A stretch of 5,960 nucleotides of DNA. It comes from an uncultured Burkholderiales bacterium. Its GTDB lineage: Bacteria > Pseudomonadota > Gammaproteobacteria > Burkholderiales > Burkholderiaceae_E. Every line of letters starts with the position of its first letter. Position 1 is the first letter of the stretch. Position numbers and translations under genes: made by a program. A model generated the notes under the pieces. The model had not been told where the DNA came from. It worked only from the letters and a program-made list of their open reading frames with translations, and did not search any database. Shown here one piece after another: positions 1 to 5,960 of the stretch. The stretch spans positions 1 through 5,960 of the forward strand of contig CAIUGQ010000248.1 in the NCBI GenBank assembly GCA_903898725.1, given 5' to 3'.

Positions 1-1
1 C

Positions 2-166
2 GGCACCGCCCCGAGCGGCGGCGCCGCCAAGGTGATGGTGGATGCGGGCGCGGTGCGGGTCGACGGGGTGGTGGAGTCCCGCCGCAGCCGCAAGGTGAGG
101 GCCGGGCAGGTGGTGGTGGCGGGCGACGCGCGCATCACGGTGGTCGCGCCGCCGCCGGCGCCTTAG
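2..166 (+). CDS. S4-domain RNA-binding protein, YbcJ-like (3' end only)
   Basis: This is the last 54 codons and the TAG stop of a plus-strand gene whose start lies left of the window. The visible part reads as the second half of a small S4 RNA-binding fold: a helix with SGGAAK (residues 5-10 of the visible part), the strand VRVDGVVESRR, then a basic RKVRAGQVVVAG and a short hydrophobic end. It resembles the E. coli YbcJ pattern SGAQAK…GQVKVDGAVETRKRCKIVAGQ, as I recall it. Proteins of this family are about 70-80 residues long and bind structured RNA; their exact cellular role is poorly known, though an association with ribosomes or translation is usually inferred. The product ends in a proline-rich tail, PPPAP. 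The gene converges on sodC with 65 bases between the two stop codons. The family call is fairly secure; the gene symbol is withheld because the start is missing. Confidence 0.85.
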   Translation, partial: GTAPSGGAAKVMVDAGAVRVDGVVESRRSRKVRAGQVVVAGDARITVVAPPPAP

Positions 167-172
167 CGTCGA

Positions 173-202
173 GGCTCGGGGCGACTTCAGCCCCCGGCCT
201 TT
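173..202 (+). terminator. Probable Rho-independent terminator after the S4-domain gene
   Basis: Starting seven bases after the TAG stop, GGGGC (178-182) pairs with GCCCC (190-194) around a seven-base loop. The stem can be extended with G173, G174, C175 and C177 pairing with C199, C198, G197 and G196, leaving single-base bulges at T176 and C195. Three T residues (200-202) follow directly, which suits termination in the plus direction. The T run is short. In the minus direction there is no T run after the stem, so it is unlikely to act as an intrinsic terminator for sodC. Seen by eye; folding energy not computed. Confidence 0.45.
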
Positions 203-231
203 CGCCCTCAAGCACCCGGGTCGAACGGCGC

Positions 232-777
232 TCAGGCGCGCCCGATCACCGCGCAGGCGATGCGTGCGCCCGAGTTGCCCGCCGGCTGGGACCGGTAGTC
301 GTCCGGCCCGGCGTGCACCACCACTGCCTTGCCGACGATGTCGGTGCTGGTGCCGCCGATCGTCAGGCCGTCGACGGAGAAGCGCGCCTGCGCGACGCCT
401 GCGGCGTCTGCCCGCAGGTTCGGCATGTCGCCCGCATGACGGTCCGCAGCGCCGTGATGGCCGTGCCCCTTGCCGCCCGGGTTGAAGTGGCCGCCGGCGC
501 TGGTCGCATCGGCGCTCGAGCAGTCGCCCTTCTCGTGGATGTGGAAGCCGTGCTCCTGGTTCGGCTTGAGGCCGGTGACGCGCGCCACCACCATCAGGTG
601 CGGGCCGTGCTGCTCGAAGCGCACCGTGCCCTCGGAGGTGTTGCCCTGGGTCGGCTTGAGTACCGCGCTGGCCGCGGGGCCGCCCGTCATGCCGCCGTGG
701 TGCATCGCGCCGCAGCCGGCAAGCAGCGCCGTGGCGGCGATCGGCGCCAGGACGCGCCGCAGCAGGTGATCGGTCAT
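232..777 (-). CDS. sodC: Cu/Zn superoxide dismutase, lipoprotein form
   Basis: This 181-residue protein converts superoxide to hydrogen peroxide and oxygen in the cell envelope. Residues 5-22 form a lipoprotein signal ending in LLAGC, so Cys22 should be lipidated after cleavage. The catalytic residues are all present: copper ligands H79, H81, H97 and H155; zinc ligands H97, H105, H114 and D117, with the same 8-9-3 spacing as in eukaryotic SOD1; the disulfide pair C86 and C175; and the active-site arginine R172 in GNSGARIAC. The zinc loop (103-117) is His/Gly-rich, and a short HHGG stretch follows the lipidation site. I chose the ATG at 777 because GAAGGAG lies seven bases upstream and the signal peptide follows at once; a longer frame to 867 would add 30 residues that spoil the signal. 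The gene follows proA after 94 bases and may be read through from it or have its own promoter, which I could not identify. Confidence 0.95.
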   Translation of the reverse strand: MTDHLLRRVLAPIAATALLAGCGAMHHGGMTGGPAASAVLKPTQGNTSEGTVRFEQHGPHLMVVARVTGLKPNQEHGFHIHEKGDCSSADATSAGGHFNPGGKGHGHHGAADRHAGDMPNLRADAAGVAQARFSVDGLTIGGTSTDIVGKAVVVHAGPDDYRSQPAGNSGARIACAVIGRA

Positions 778-784
778 CGTGAGT

Positions 785-791
785 CTCCTTC
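785..791 (-). promoter_or_regulatory. Ribosome-binding site of sodC
   Basis: GAAGGAG on the minus strand, seven bases before the ATG at 777. It is a near-perfect Shine-Dalgarno sequence, the strongest one I saw in the window, and it decides the sodC start in favour of the shorter protein with an N-terminal lipoprotein signal. The matches at the lptE and holA starts are much weaker. Confidence 0.85.
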
Positions 792-808
792 GTGGGAGCC
801 TCGATTCT

Positions 809-879
809 GGACCTGATCCGGTGTGCCGGTGCGGCGCACCGGCGGCTGCGGTGCAGGACCGCGACACCCGATCAGGTCC
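809..879. repeat. Long imperfect inverted repeat enclosing two hairpins (three-way-junction-like)
   Basis: The outer arms are 809-824 and 864-879. They are reverse complements at 15 of 16 positions, the only mismatch being 819 against 869, and the outermost ten bases (GGACCTGATC and GATCAGGTCC) match exactly. Inside lie two further hairpins: GCCGGTG/CACCGGC at 825-831 and 837-843 (extendable to nine bases per arm), and GCGGT/ACCGC at 848-852 and 858-862. The element covers the proA stop codon (872-874) and most of the proA-sodC gap, and ends about 18 bases before the sodC ribosome-binding site. No T run follows on either strand, so it is not a standard intrinsic terminator. It could be an mRNA-stabilising or processing structure at the 3' end of proA, a leader element for sodC, or a copy of a short dispersed palindromic repeat. 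The pairing is read directly; the role is unknown. Confidence 0.75.
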
Positions 880-2149
880 GGATCTGCCCCGAGCCGAACA
901 CCACCCACTTCAGCGACGTCAGGCCGTCCAGACCGACCGGTCCGCGGGCATGGAGCTTGTCGGTCGAGATGCCGATCTCGGCGCCGAGGCCGTACTCGAA
1001 GCCGTCGGCGAACCGGGTCGACGCGTTGATCATCACGCTGGCGGAGTCGACCTCGCGCACGAAGCGCATCGCGCGCGAATGGTTCTCGGTGACGATGGCA
1101 TCGGTGTGCGCCGAGCCCCAGCGGGCGATGTGCGCCATCGCCGCGTCCAGGCCGTCGACGATCCGGATCGAGAGGATCGGCGCGAGGTACTCGGTCGCCC
1201 AGTCGGCGTCGGTCGCGGCGGTGCAGGGCAGCCCTGCCGCGGCGAGGATCTCGCCGGTCGCGGCGCAGCCGCGCAGCTCGACGCCCTTGTCGACGTAGAT
1301 CCGCCCGAGGGGCGGCAGCAGACGCGCGGCGATGCCCCGATCCACCAGCAGCGTCTCCATGGCGTTGCACGGCGAGTAGCGCTGGGTCTTGGCGTTGTCG
1401 GCGATGCGGATGGCCGTGTCCAGGTCGGCCGCGTCGTCGACGTAGACGTGGCAGATGCCGTCGAGGTGCTTGATGACCGGGACGCGCGCCTCCTTCGAGA
1501 TCCGCTCGATCAGCGACTTGCCGCCGCGCGGCACGATCACGTCGACGAACTCGGGGCTCTGGATCAGTGCGCCCACCGCCGCCCGGTCGGTGGTGTCGAT
1601 CAGCTGCACCGCGTCGGCCGGCAGGCCGGCGGTCTCCAGCCCTTCGCGGATCAGCCGCGCGAGCGCCCGGTTGCTGTGGATCGCCTCCGAGCCGCCGCGC
1701 AGGATGGTGGCATTGCCCGACTTGATGCAGAGCCCGGCCGCGTCGATGGTCACGTTCGGGCGCGATTCGTAGACGATGCCGATCACGCCGAGCGGCACGC
1801 GCATCTTGCCGACCTGGATGCCCGAGGGCCGGAACCGCAGCTCGCTCATCTCGCCCACCGGGTCGGGCAGGGCGGCGATCTGCTCGAGGCCGACGGCCAT
1901 CGATTCGATGACCTTGGGGGTGAGCGCGAGGCGGTCGACGAAGGCCGGATCGTGGCCGGCGCTGCGGGCGGCCTCGAGGTCCCGCGCGTTCTCCGCGGCG
2001 AGCGCCGGAGCCTCGCGGCGGATCGCGGCGGCAGCGGCGAGCAGCGCCGCGTCCTTGGCGACGGTGGCCGCGCGGGCGGTCTGGCGCGACGCCTCGCGCG
2101 CGCGGCGGCCGACGTCGGCGACGTAGACGGGGATGTCGATCGGATTCAT
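872..2149 (-). CDS. proA: Gamma-glutamyl phosphate reductase (glutamate-5-semialdehyde dehydrogenase)
   Basis: This 425-residue cytoplasmic enzyme carries out the second step of proline synthesis, the NADPH-dependent reduction of gamma-glutamyl phosphate to glutamate-5-semialdehyde, working with glutamate 5-kinase (ProB), which is not in the window. It is close to the usual family length of about 415-425. Family landmarks run in order: KMRVPLGVIGIVYESRPNVT (115-134) and IKSGNATILRGGSEA (142-156) of the cofactor domain, HLDGICHVYVD (228-238), the catalytic cysteine C261 in SPCNAMETLLV, and the C-terminal NASTRFADGFEYGLGAEIGIS (375-395) with HARGPVGLDGLTS (400-412). The ATG at 2149 is preceded by GGAG with an eight-base spacer (2158-2161). 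It begins 23 bases after the holA stop, so it is probably co-transcribed with leuS-lptE-holA, the order typical of Betaproteobacteria. Its stop codon lies inside the outer stem of the inverted repeat 809-879. Confidence 0.98.
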   Translation of the reverse strand: MNPIDIPVYVADVGRRAREASRQTARAATVAKDAALLAAAAAIRREAPALAAENARDLEAARSAGHDPAFVDRLALTPKVIESMAVGLEQIAALPDPVGEMSELRFRPSGIQVGKMRVPLGVIGIVYESRPNVTIDAAGLCIKSGNATILRGGSEAIHSNRALARLIREGLETAGLPADAVQLIDTTDRAAVGALIQSPEFVDVIVPRGGKSLIERISKEARVPVIKHLDGICHVYVDDAADLDTAIRIADNAKTQRYSPCNAMETLLVDRGIAARLLPPLGRIYVDKGVELRGCAATGEILAAAGLPCTAATDADWATEYLAPILSIRIVDGLDAAMAHIARWGSAHTDAIVTENHSRAMRFVREVDSASVMINASTRFADGFEYGLGAEIGISTDKLHARGPVGLDGLTSLKWVVFGSGQIRT

Positions 2150-2172
2150 CGTGCGGACTCCATGCGGCGCGG

Positions 2173-3240
2173 TCAGCCCGCGTCCGCTGCATCGGCGACG
2201 AGCGCCGGGTCGCAGGCCAGGGCCAGCGACGCCGCGCCGGCCAGCCCGAGCGCGATCGCCTCCAGCGCCTGCCAGTCGTCGCCGGCGAGCACGCCCTTGG
2301 TCATTCTATCGGCGCGGCCGCAGGCCCGCAGCAGCAGGCGCAGACGGGACGCGTCGAGCCGCCGGGCGGCCGCGTGGTACACGCGCTCGCGGTCGCCCCA
2401 GACGCGCGCCTGGGCGAGCACCGGTGCAACCGGGCGGCCGGCGTCGCGGGCGTTCACCATGCGGGCGAGCGTGCGGACCGCCTCGGCGATCCCCCACAGC
2501 ACCAGCGGCACGGCGGCGCCCTCGGCGCGCAGGCCCCCCGCGCAGCGCATCGCCCGTTCGGCGTCGCCCGACAGGGCCGCATCGACGAGGTCGAAGGCAT
2601 CCCAGCGGGCGACGTCGAGCACCGCGGCGCGCACCGCCTCGAACTCGAGCCGGCCGGGCGGCAGCAGCAGCCCGAGCTTGGCGACCTCCTGCTTCGCGGC
2701 CAGCAGGTTGCCCTCGACGCGCTCGGCGATCAGCTGCAGCGTGGCCGGATCGGCCTGCTGACCGCCGCGCTTGAGGCGCTCGCCGATCCAGCCCGGGAGA
2801 CGGTCCCGCTCGACGACCGGAATCTCGACCAGCCAGCCGGCCTGCTCGACGCGGCCGAACCAGGCGTTGGACTTCGTGGTCCGGTCCAGCTTCGGGCCGG
2901 TGACCAGCAGCCGGATGTCGTCGGGCAGCTGAGGCAGGGTCTGCGCGAGCGACTCGCCGAGCTCCTTGGTCGGCTTGCCGACCAGGCGCAACTCCAGCAG
3001 GCGGCGGCTGGCGAACAGCGACAGCGCGCCCGCCTCCTGCATCAGCAGCTCGGGCCGGAAGTAGCGGTCGACGTGGAAGACGCTGCGCTCGTCGAAGCCC
3101 GCGGCCCGGACCGAGGCGCGCACCAGGTCGGCCGCCTCGAGCAGCAGCAGTGGCTCGTCGCTGGCGATCCAGACGATCGCGGGCGGCACGCCGCGGGCAC
3201 GCTCGAGCGCGCCGGGCAGGGCCTGGTCGCGCAGGATCAC
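2173..3240 (-). CDS. holA: DNA polymerase III, delta subunit (clamp-loader wrench)
   Basis: This 355-residue protein (E. coli delta has 343) is the subunit of the clamp-loader complex that opens the beta sliding clamp. ALSLFASRRLLEL (72-84) corresponds to the beta-binding element of E. coli delta, with L75 and F76 in place of its Leu73-Phe74 pair. Further family matches are LLVTGPKLDRTTKSNAWF (111-128), LPGWIGERLK (148-157), EGNLLAAKQEVAKLGLL (176-192), where domain II ends, and WDAFDLVDAALSGDAERAM (213-231) with RVWGDRERVYHAAARRL (279-295) in the C-terminal domain. I see no intact P-loop, as is normal for delta. The start is GTG at 3240, which overlaps the lptE stop in a GTGA; no convincing Shine-Dalgarno sequence precedes it, so translation is probably coupled to lptE. 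No alternative start lies upstream without entering lptE more deeply. Confidence 0.95.
   Translation of the reverse strand: MILRDQALPGALERARGVPPAIVWIASDEPLLLLEAADLVRASVRAAGFDERSVFHVDRYFRPELLMQEAGALSLFASRRLLELRLVGKPTKELGESLAQTLPQLPDDIRLLVTGPKLDRTTKSNAWFGRVEQAGWLVEIPVVERDRLPGWIGERLKRGGQQADPATLQLIAERVEGNLLAAKQEVAKLGLLLPPGRLEFEAVRAAVLDVARWDAFDLVDAALSGDAERAMRCAGGLRAEGAAVPLVLWGIAEAVRTLARMVNARDAGRPVAPVLAQARVWGDRERVYHAAARRLDASRLRLLLRACGRADRMTKGVLAGDDWQALEAIALGLAGAASLALACDPALVADAADAG
3237..3240 (-). promoter_or_regulatory. GTGA stop-start overlap joining lptE and holA
   Basis: The lptE TGA (3239-3237) and the holA GTG (3240-3238) share bases in the four-base string GTGA. With no purine-rich ribosome site just upstream, this is the layout expected for termination-reinitiation coupling, which would tie delta-subunit output to lptE translation. 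The overlap is read directly; the coupling is inferred. Confidence 0.6.
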
Positions 3241-3776
3241 GGCAGCGGCGGCTGCACGGGCAGCGTCGCGAGCCGACGCAGGATCTGCTGGATCGCGTCG
3301 ATGCGCATGTCGCGGTAGAGGAGCTGGACCTCCTCCTCGTTGACGATGCCCTGCACGTCGAGCACGGTGATCTGGCGTCGCAGCACCACCTCGTTCGCGG
3401 CGATCAGCTCGACGTCGTTCGCGTCGCGGGCGCGCCAGCGCATCCGGTAGCGCAGCTGGTACTCGCGCGGACGGCCGCTCGTCGACAGGGCGGCGATCTC
3501 GCGTTCGGGCAGCTCGCCCAGCAGCTCGAAGCGCACCTGTGCGTCTTCCCGGCGCTCGACGATGGTGGCCCCGTTGGTGCGCAGCGTGCGTCGCAGCTCG
3601 CCGCCGAACTGCGAGCTCGTCGGCAGCGGGGCGTGGAAGGTCTTGAAGGGCAGCTCGGTCTGTCCGCGCAGCTTGAAGCCGCAGCCGGCGGCGAGCAGCG
3701 CCGGCAGCCCGGCCGCGAGCAGCCGCCTGCGGCCGGCTCGCGGCCCGCGGACGGACGGCGCCAACGGCCGGTCCAT
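3237..3776 (-). CDS. lptE: LPS-assembly lipoprotein LptE
   Basis: This is a 179-residue outer-membrane lipoprotein that plugs the LptD barrel and helps place lipopolysaccharide on the cell surface. After a basic n-region (RAGRRR, 13-18) comes a hydrophobic stretch ending in LLAAGC, giving lipidation at Cys32, followed at once by the family signature GFKLRG (33-38). The body has the expected pattern of alternating strands (VRFELLGE 81-88, REYQLRYRMRWRAR 104-117) and ends in a helix with RDMRIDAIQQILRRL (155-169). Length and layout match the LptE (RlpB) family. It begins one base after the leuS stop (TGA C ATG) with no clear Shine-Dalgarno sequence, and ends overlapping holA by four bases, so it is embedded in a tightly coupled operon. 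The three arginines before the hydrophobic stretch loosely recall a Tat signal, but the pattern is weak and Sec export is the default expectation. Confidence 0.93.
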   Translation of the reverse strand: MDRPLAPSVRGPRAGRRRLLAAGLPALLAAGCGFKLRGQTELPFKTFHAPLPTSSQFGGELRRTLRTNGATIVERREDAQVRFELLGELPEREIAALSTSGRPREYQLRYRMRWRARDANDVELIAANEVVLRRQITVLDVQGIVNEEEVQLLYRDMRIDAIQQILRRLATLPVQPPLP

Positions 3777-3777
3777 G

Positions 3778-5960
3778 TCAGACGACCACGTTCACGAGAC
3801 GCCCCGGCACCACGACGACCTTCTTCGGCGCGCGGCCCTCGGCGAGCCGCTGCACCGTGTCGCTCGCGACCGCGGCGGCCTCGATGGCGGCGCGCTCGGC
3901 ACTCGCCGGCACACGCAGCGAGCCGCGCACCTTGCCGTTGACCTGCAGCACCAGCTCGAGCTCGTCCTGCACGAGCGCGGCCTCGTCGACCTGCGGCCAG
4001 GGCGCGTCGAGCAGGTCGCCCGACTCGGCGGCGTAGCCGAGCTCGACCCACAGCGCGTGACCCGCGTGCGGCACGATCGGGTACAGCACGCGCAACGCGA
4101 TCGACAGCGTCTCGCGCAGCGCCGCGGCGCTCGCCGCGTCGTCACCGAGCTTCGCGGACTCGAGCGCGTTGAGCATCTTCATCGCCGCCGAGACGACGGT
4201 GTTGTACTGCTTGCGCTCGTAGTCGTAGCTCGCCTGCCTGAGCACGCCGTGGATCTCGCGGCGCAGCGTCTTGGCCGCCTCGGGGAGCGCGACCGCATGG
4301 TCGGCGATGCGGCTGCCCGCGGCCGAGGCCACCGTGCCGCGACGCGCATGGCAGAACGCCCACAGGCGCCGCAGGAAGCGGCTCGCGCCGTCGACGCCGC
4401 TGTCGGACCACTCGAGCGTCTGCTCGGGCGGGCTCGCGAACATCACGAACAGCCGTGCGGTGTCGGCGCCGTGACGGTCGATCAGCGCCTGCGGGTCCAC
4501 ACCGTTGTTCTTGGACTTGGACATCGTGCCCACGCCCTCGTACTCGACGCGCGAGCCGTCGGACTTCAGCACCGCATGCGTGACCCGACCGTCGGGCCCG
4601 TGCACGTCGCTGACCTCGTCCGGCCAGAAGTACTCGACGCCGCCGCGCTCGGTGCGCCGCGAGTAGATGTGGTTGAGCACCATCCCCTGGCAGAGCAGGC
4701 GCGTGAACGGCTCGTCGAAGGTCACCAGGCCGCGGGCCGGGTCCGCCGCCACCTGGCCGGTGACATCGCGCATGACCTTGGTCCAGAAGCGCGCGTACAG
4801 CAGGTGCAGCACCGCGTGCTCGATGCCGCCGATGTACTGGTCCATCGGCATCCAGTAGTCGGCGCGTGCGTCGACCATCGCGGTGGCGTTGTCCGGCGAG
4901 CAGTAGCGCATGTAGTACCAGGCCGAGTCGACGAAGGTGTCCATCGTGTCGGTCTCGCGGCGCGCGGGCTTGTTGCACTTCGGGCAGCGGCACGACAGGA
5001 AGCGCTCGTCCTTCGCCAGCGGGTTGCCGCTGCCGTCGGGGATCAGGTCCTCGGGCAGGCGCACCGGGAGCTGGTCGTCGGGCACCGGCACCGCGCCGCA
5101 GTCCTCGCAGTGGATGATCGGGATCGGCGTGCCCCAGTAGCGCTGGCGCGAGACGCCCCAGTCGCGCAGCCGGTACTGGATGCGCTTCTCGCCCAGGCCC
5201 TTCGCGGCGAGGTCGGCCGCGACGGCGTCGACGGCCGCCTCGTAGGCGAGGCCGTCGTAGGCGCCGCTGTTCGTCAGCACGACGTTCGACTTGTCCTCGT
5301 ACCAGGTCTGCCAGCGTTCGTCGGTGAACGCGGCCTCGGACTCGCGCGGCGCGCCCGCCCGTGCGACCACCTGACGGATCGGCAGCCCGTACTTGCGCGC
5401 GAACGCGAAGTCGCGCTCGTCGTGCGCGGGCACGCCCATCACCGCGCCGTCGCCGTAGCTCATCAGCACGTAGTTGCCGACCCAGACCTCGACCTGAGCA
5501 CCGGTGAGCGGGTGGGTGACGAAGAGGCCGGTGGCGACACCCTTCTTCTCCATCGTCGCCATGTCGGCTTCCATCACCGAGCCGCGCCGGGCCTCGTCGA
5601 CGAAGGATGCGACCTCGGGATCGCGCGCGGCGGCGACGCCGGCCAGCGGATGCTCGGGCGCCACCGCGACGAAGGTCACGCCCATCACGGTGTCGGCACG
5701 CGTCGTGAAGACGTACATGCGTCCGTCGCCGACGAGCGCGCCCTCGGCGTCACGGATGTCGTGCGGGAACGCGAAGCGCACGCCCACCGAGCGGCCGATC
5801 CAGTTGGCCTGCATCGTGCGCACGCGCTCGGGCCAGCCCTCGAGGTGGTGCTCGACCTGGTCGAGGAGCTCGGCGGCGTAGTCGGTGATCTTCAGGTAGT
5901 AGCCCGGGATCTCGCGCTTCTCGACGAGCGCGCCGGTGCGCCAACCGCGGCCGTCGATGA
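3778..5960 (-). CDS. leuS: Leucyl-tRNA synthetase (5' end outside the window)
   Basis: This class I aminoacyl-tRNA synthetase charges tRNA-Leu and edits mischarged tRNA. The frame stays open from the stop at 3778 to the window edge, giving 726 codons; the family has about 860-880, so about 140-150 N-terminal residues, with the HIGH motif, are missing. The visible part starts with IDGRGWRTGALVEKREIPG. In visible numbering, MQANWIGRS is at 49-57. The CP1 editing domain has TTRADT (85-90) and VPAHDERD (176-183), whose aspartate is the editing residue. The rest has DWGVSRQRYWG (266-276), cysteine pairs at 284/287 and 325/328 in a zinc-ribbon-like insert, DTFVDSAWYYMRY (295-307), and TMSKSKNNGVDP at 478-489, the KMSKS loop with Thr for the first Lys. 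The C-terminal domain ends in VNGKVRG…PGRLVNVVV. A start at 5823 would be wrong: that codon is an internal GTG. leuS heads the lptE-holA-proA cluster. Confidence 0.97.
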   Translation of the reverse strand, partial: IDGRGWRTGALVEKREIPGYYLKITDYAAELLDQVEHHLEGWPERVRTMQANWIGRSVGVRFAFPHDIRDAEGALVGDGRMYVFTTRADTVMGVTFVAVAPEHPLAGVAAARDPEVASFVDEARRGSVMEADMATMEKKGVATGLFVTHPLTGAQVEVWVGNYVLMSYGDGAVMGVPAHDERDFAFARKYGLPIRQVVARAGAPRESEAAFTDERWQTWYEDKSNVVLTNSGAYDGLAYEAAVDAVAADLAAKGLGEKRIQYRLRDWGVSRQRYWGTPIPIIHCEDCGAVPVPDDQLPVRLPEDLIPDGSGNPLAKDERFLSCRCPKCNKPARRETDTMDTFVDSAWYYMRYCSPDNATAMVDARADYWMPMDQYIGGIEHAVLHLLYARFWTKVMRDVTGQVAADPARGLVTFDEPFTRLLCQGMVLNHIYSRRTERGGVEYFWPDEVSDVHGPDGRVTHAVLKSDGSRVEYEGVGTMSKSKNNGVDPQALIDRHGADTARLFVMFASPPEQTLEWSDSGVDGASRFLRRLWAFCHARRGTVASAAGSRIADHAVALPEAAKTLRREIHGVLRQASYDYERKQYNTVVSAAMKMLNALESAKLGDDAASAAALRETLSIALRVLYPIVPHAGHALWVELGYAAESGDLLDAPWPQVDEAALVQDELELVLQVNGKVRGSLRVPASAERAAIEAAAVASDTVQRLAEGRAPKKVVVVPGRLVNVVV

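Noticed and set aside
167..231. The gap between the S4-domain gene and sodC as a possible shared bidirectional terminator.
   Set aside because: The hairpin at 173-199 has a T run only on the plus-strand side; nothing comparable follows it in the sodC direction.
785..799. CTCC/GGAG pairing that could hide the sodC ribosome site in a small hairpin.
   Set aside because: Only four base pairs with a six-base loop and no extension; too weak to call a regulatory switch.
778..867. A 30-residue N-terminal extension of sodC starting at 867.
   Set aside because: The extension is Arg/Pro-rich, reads through the inverted repeat, would bury the lipoprotein signal, and ignores the strong ribosome site before the ATG at 777.
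2146..2163. A five-codon minus-strand frame (MESAR) starting nine bases after the holA stop and ending in an ATGA overlap with the proA start.
   Set aside because: It could be a tiny coupling peptide, but it has no ribosome site of its own, contains the proA Shine-Dalgarno sequence, and is short enough to arise by chance.
779..2761. A 660-codon open frame on the plus strand opposite proA and holA.
   Set aside because: It is a shadow of GC-rich coding DNA: low-complexity Ala/Arg/Asp composition, no recognisable domain, and it runs across two secure genes on the other strand. The other long plus-strand frames opposite sodC, lptE and leuS are rejected for the same reason.
5821..5823. A possible leuS start at this GTG.
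   Set aside because: The frame stays open to the window edge and the upstream residues (IDGRGWRTGALVEKREIPG) are clearly leucyl-tRNA synthetase, so the codon is an internal valine.

Overview
The window looks like an ordinary stretch of a Betaproteobacterial chromosome, probably Burkholderiales. The DNA is very GC-rich (roughly 70% by eye). The gene order leuS–lptE–holA–proA, all on the minus strand with almost no spacing, is the arrangement I know from that group. The protein sequences fit Gram-negative bacteria with an outer membrane: an LPS-assembly lipoprotein and a periplasmic-type Cu/Zn superoxide dismutase lipoprotein.

Layout from right to left, in the direction of transcription of the main cluster. 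leuS (leucyl-tRNA synthetase, 5' part outside the window) occupies 3778-5960. One base later lptE (LPS transport lipoprotein) starts. Its stop overlaps the GTG start of holA (DNA polymerase III delta subunit) in a GTGA overlap. After 23 bases comes proA (gamma-glutamyl phosphate reductase, proline synthesis). A 94-base gap then precedes sodC (Cu/Zn superoxide dismutase lipoprotein). That gap and the end of proA hold the one clearly structured non-coding element, a 71-base, nearly perfect long-stem inverted repeat that encloses two smaller hairpins. At the far left, on the plus strand and converging on sodC, is the 3' end of a small S4-domain RNA-binding protein of the YbcJ type, followed by a plausible Rho-independent terminator.

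The first four genes are housekeeping functions (tRNA charging, outer-membrane biogenesis, chromosome replication, proline synthesis), probably co-transcribed from a promoter upstream of leuS and outside the window. The tight junctions suggest translational coupling, at least for leuS-lptE-holA. sodC has its own strong ribosome-binding site and may be a separate or partly separate unit.

I found no mobile element, CRISPR array, tRNA or rRNA gene, phage gene or defence system. The observation most worth a second look is the three-way-junction-like element between proA and sodC. The rest is conventional, and I do not think the window holds a new protein system.
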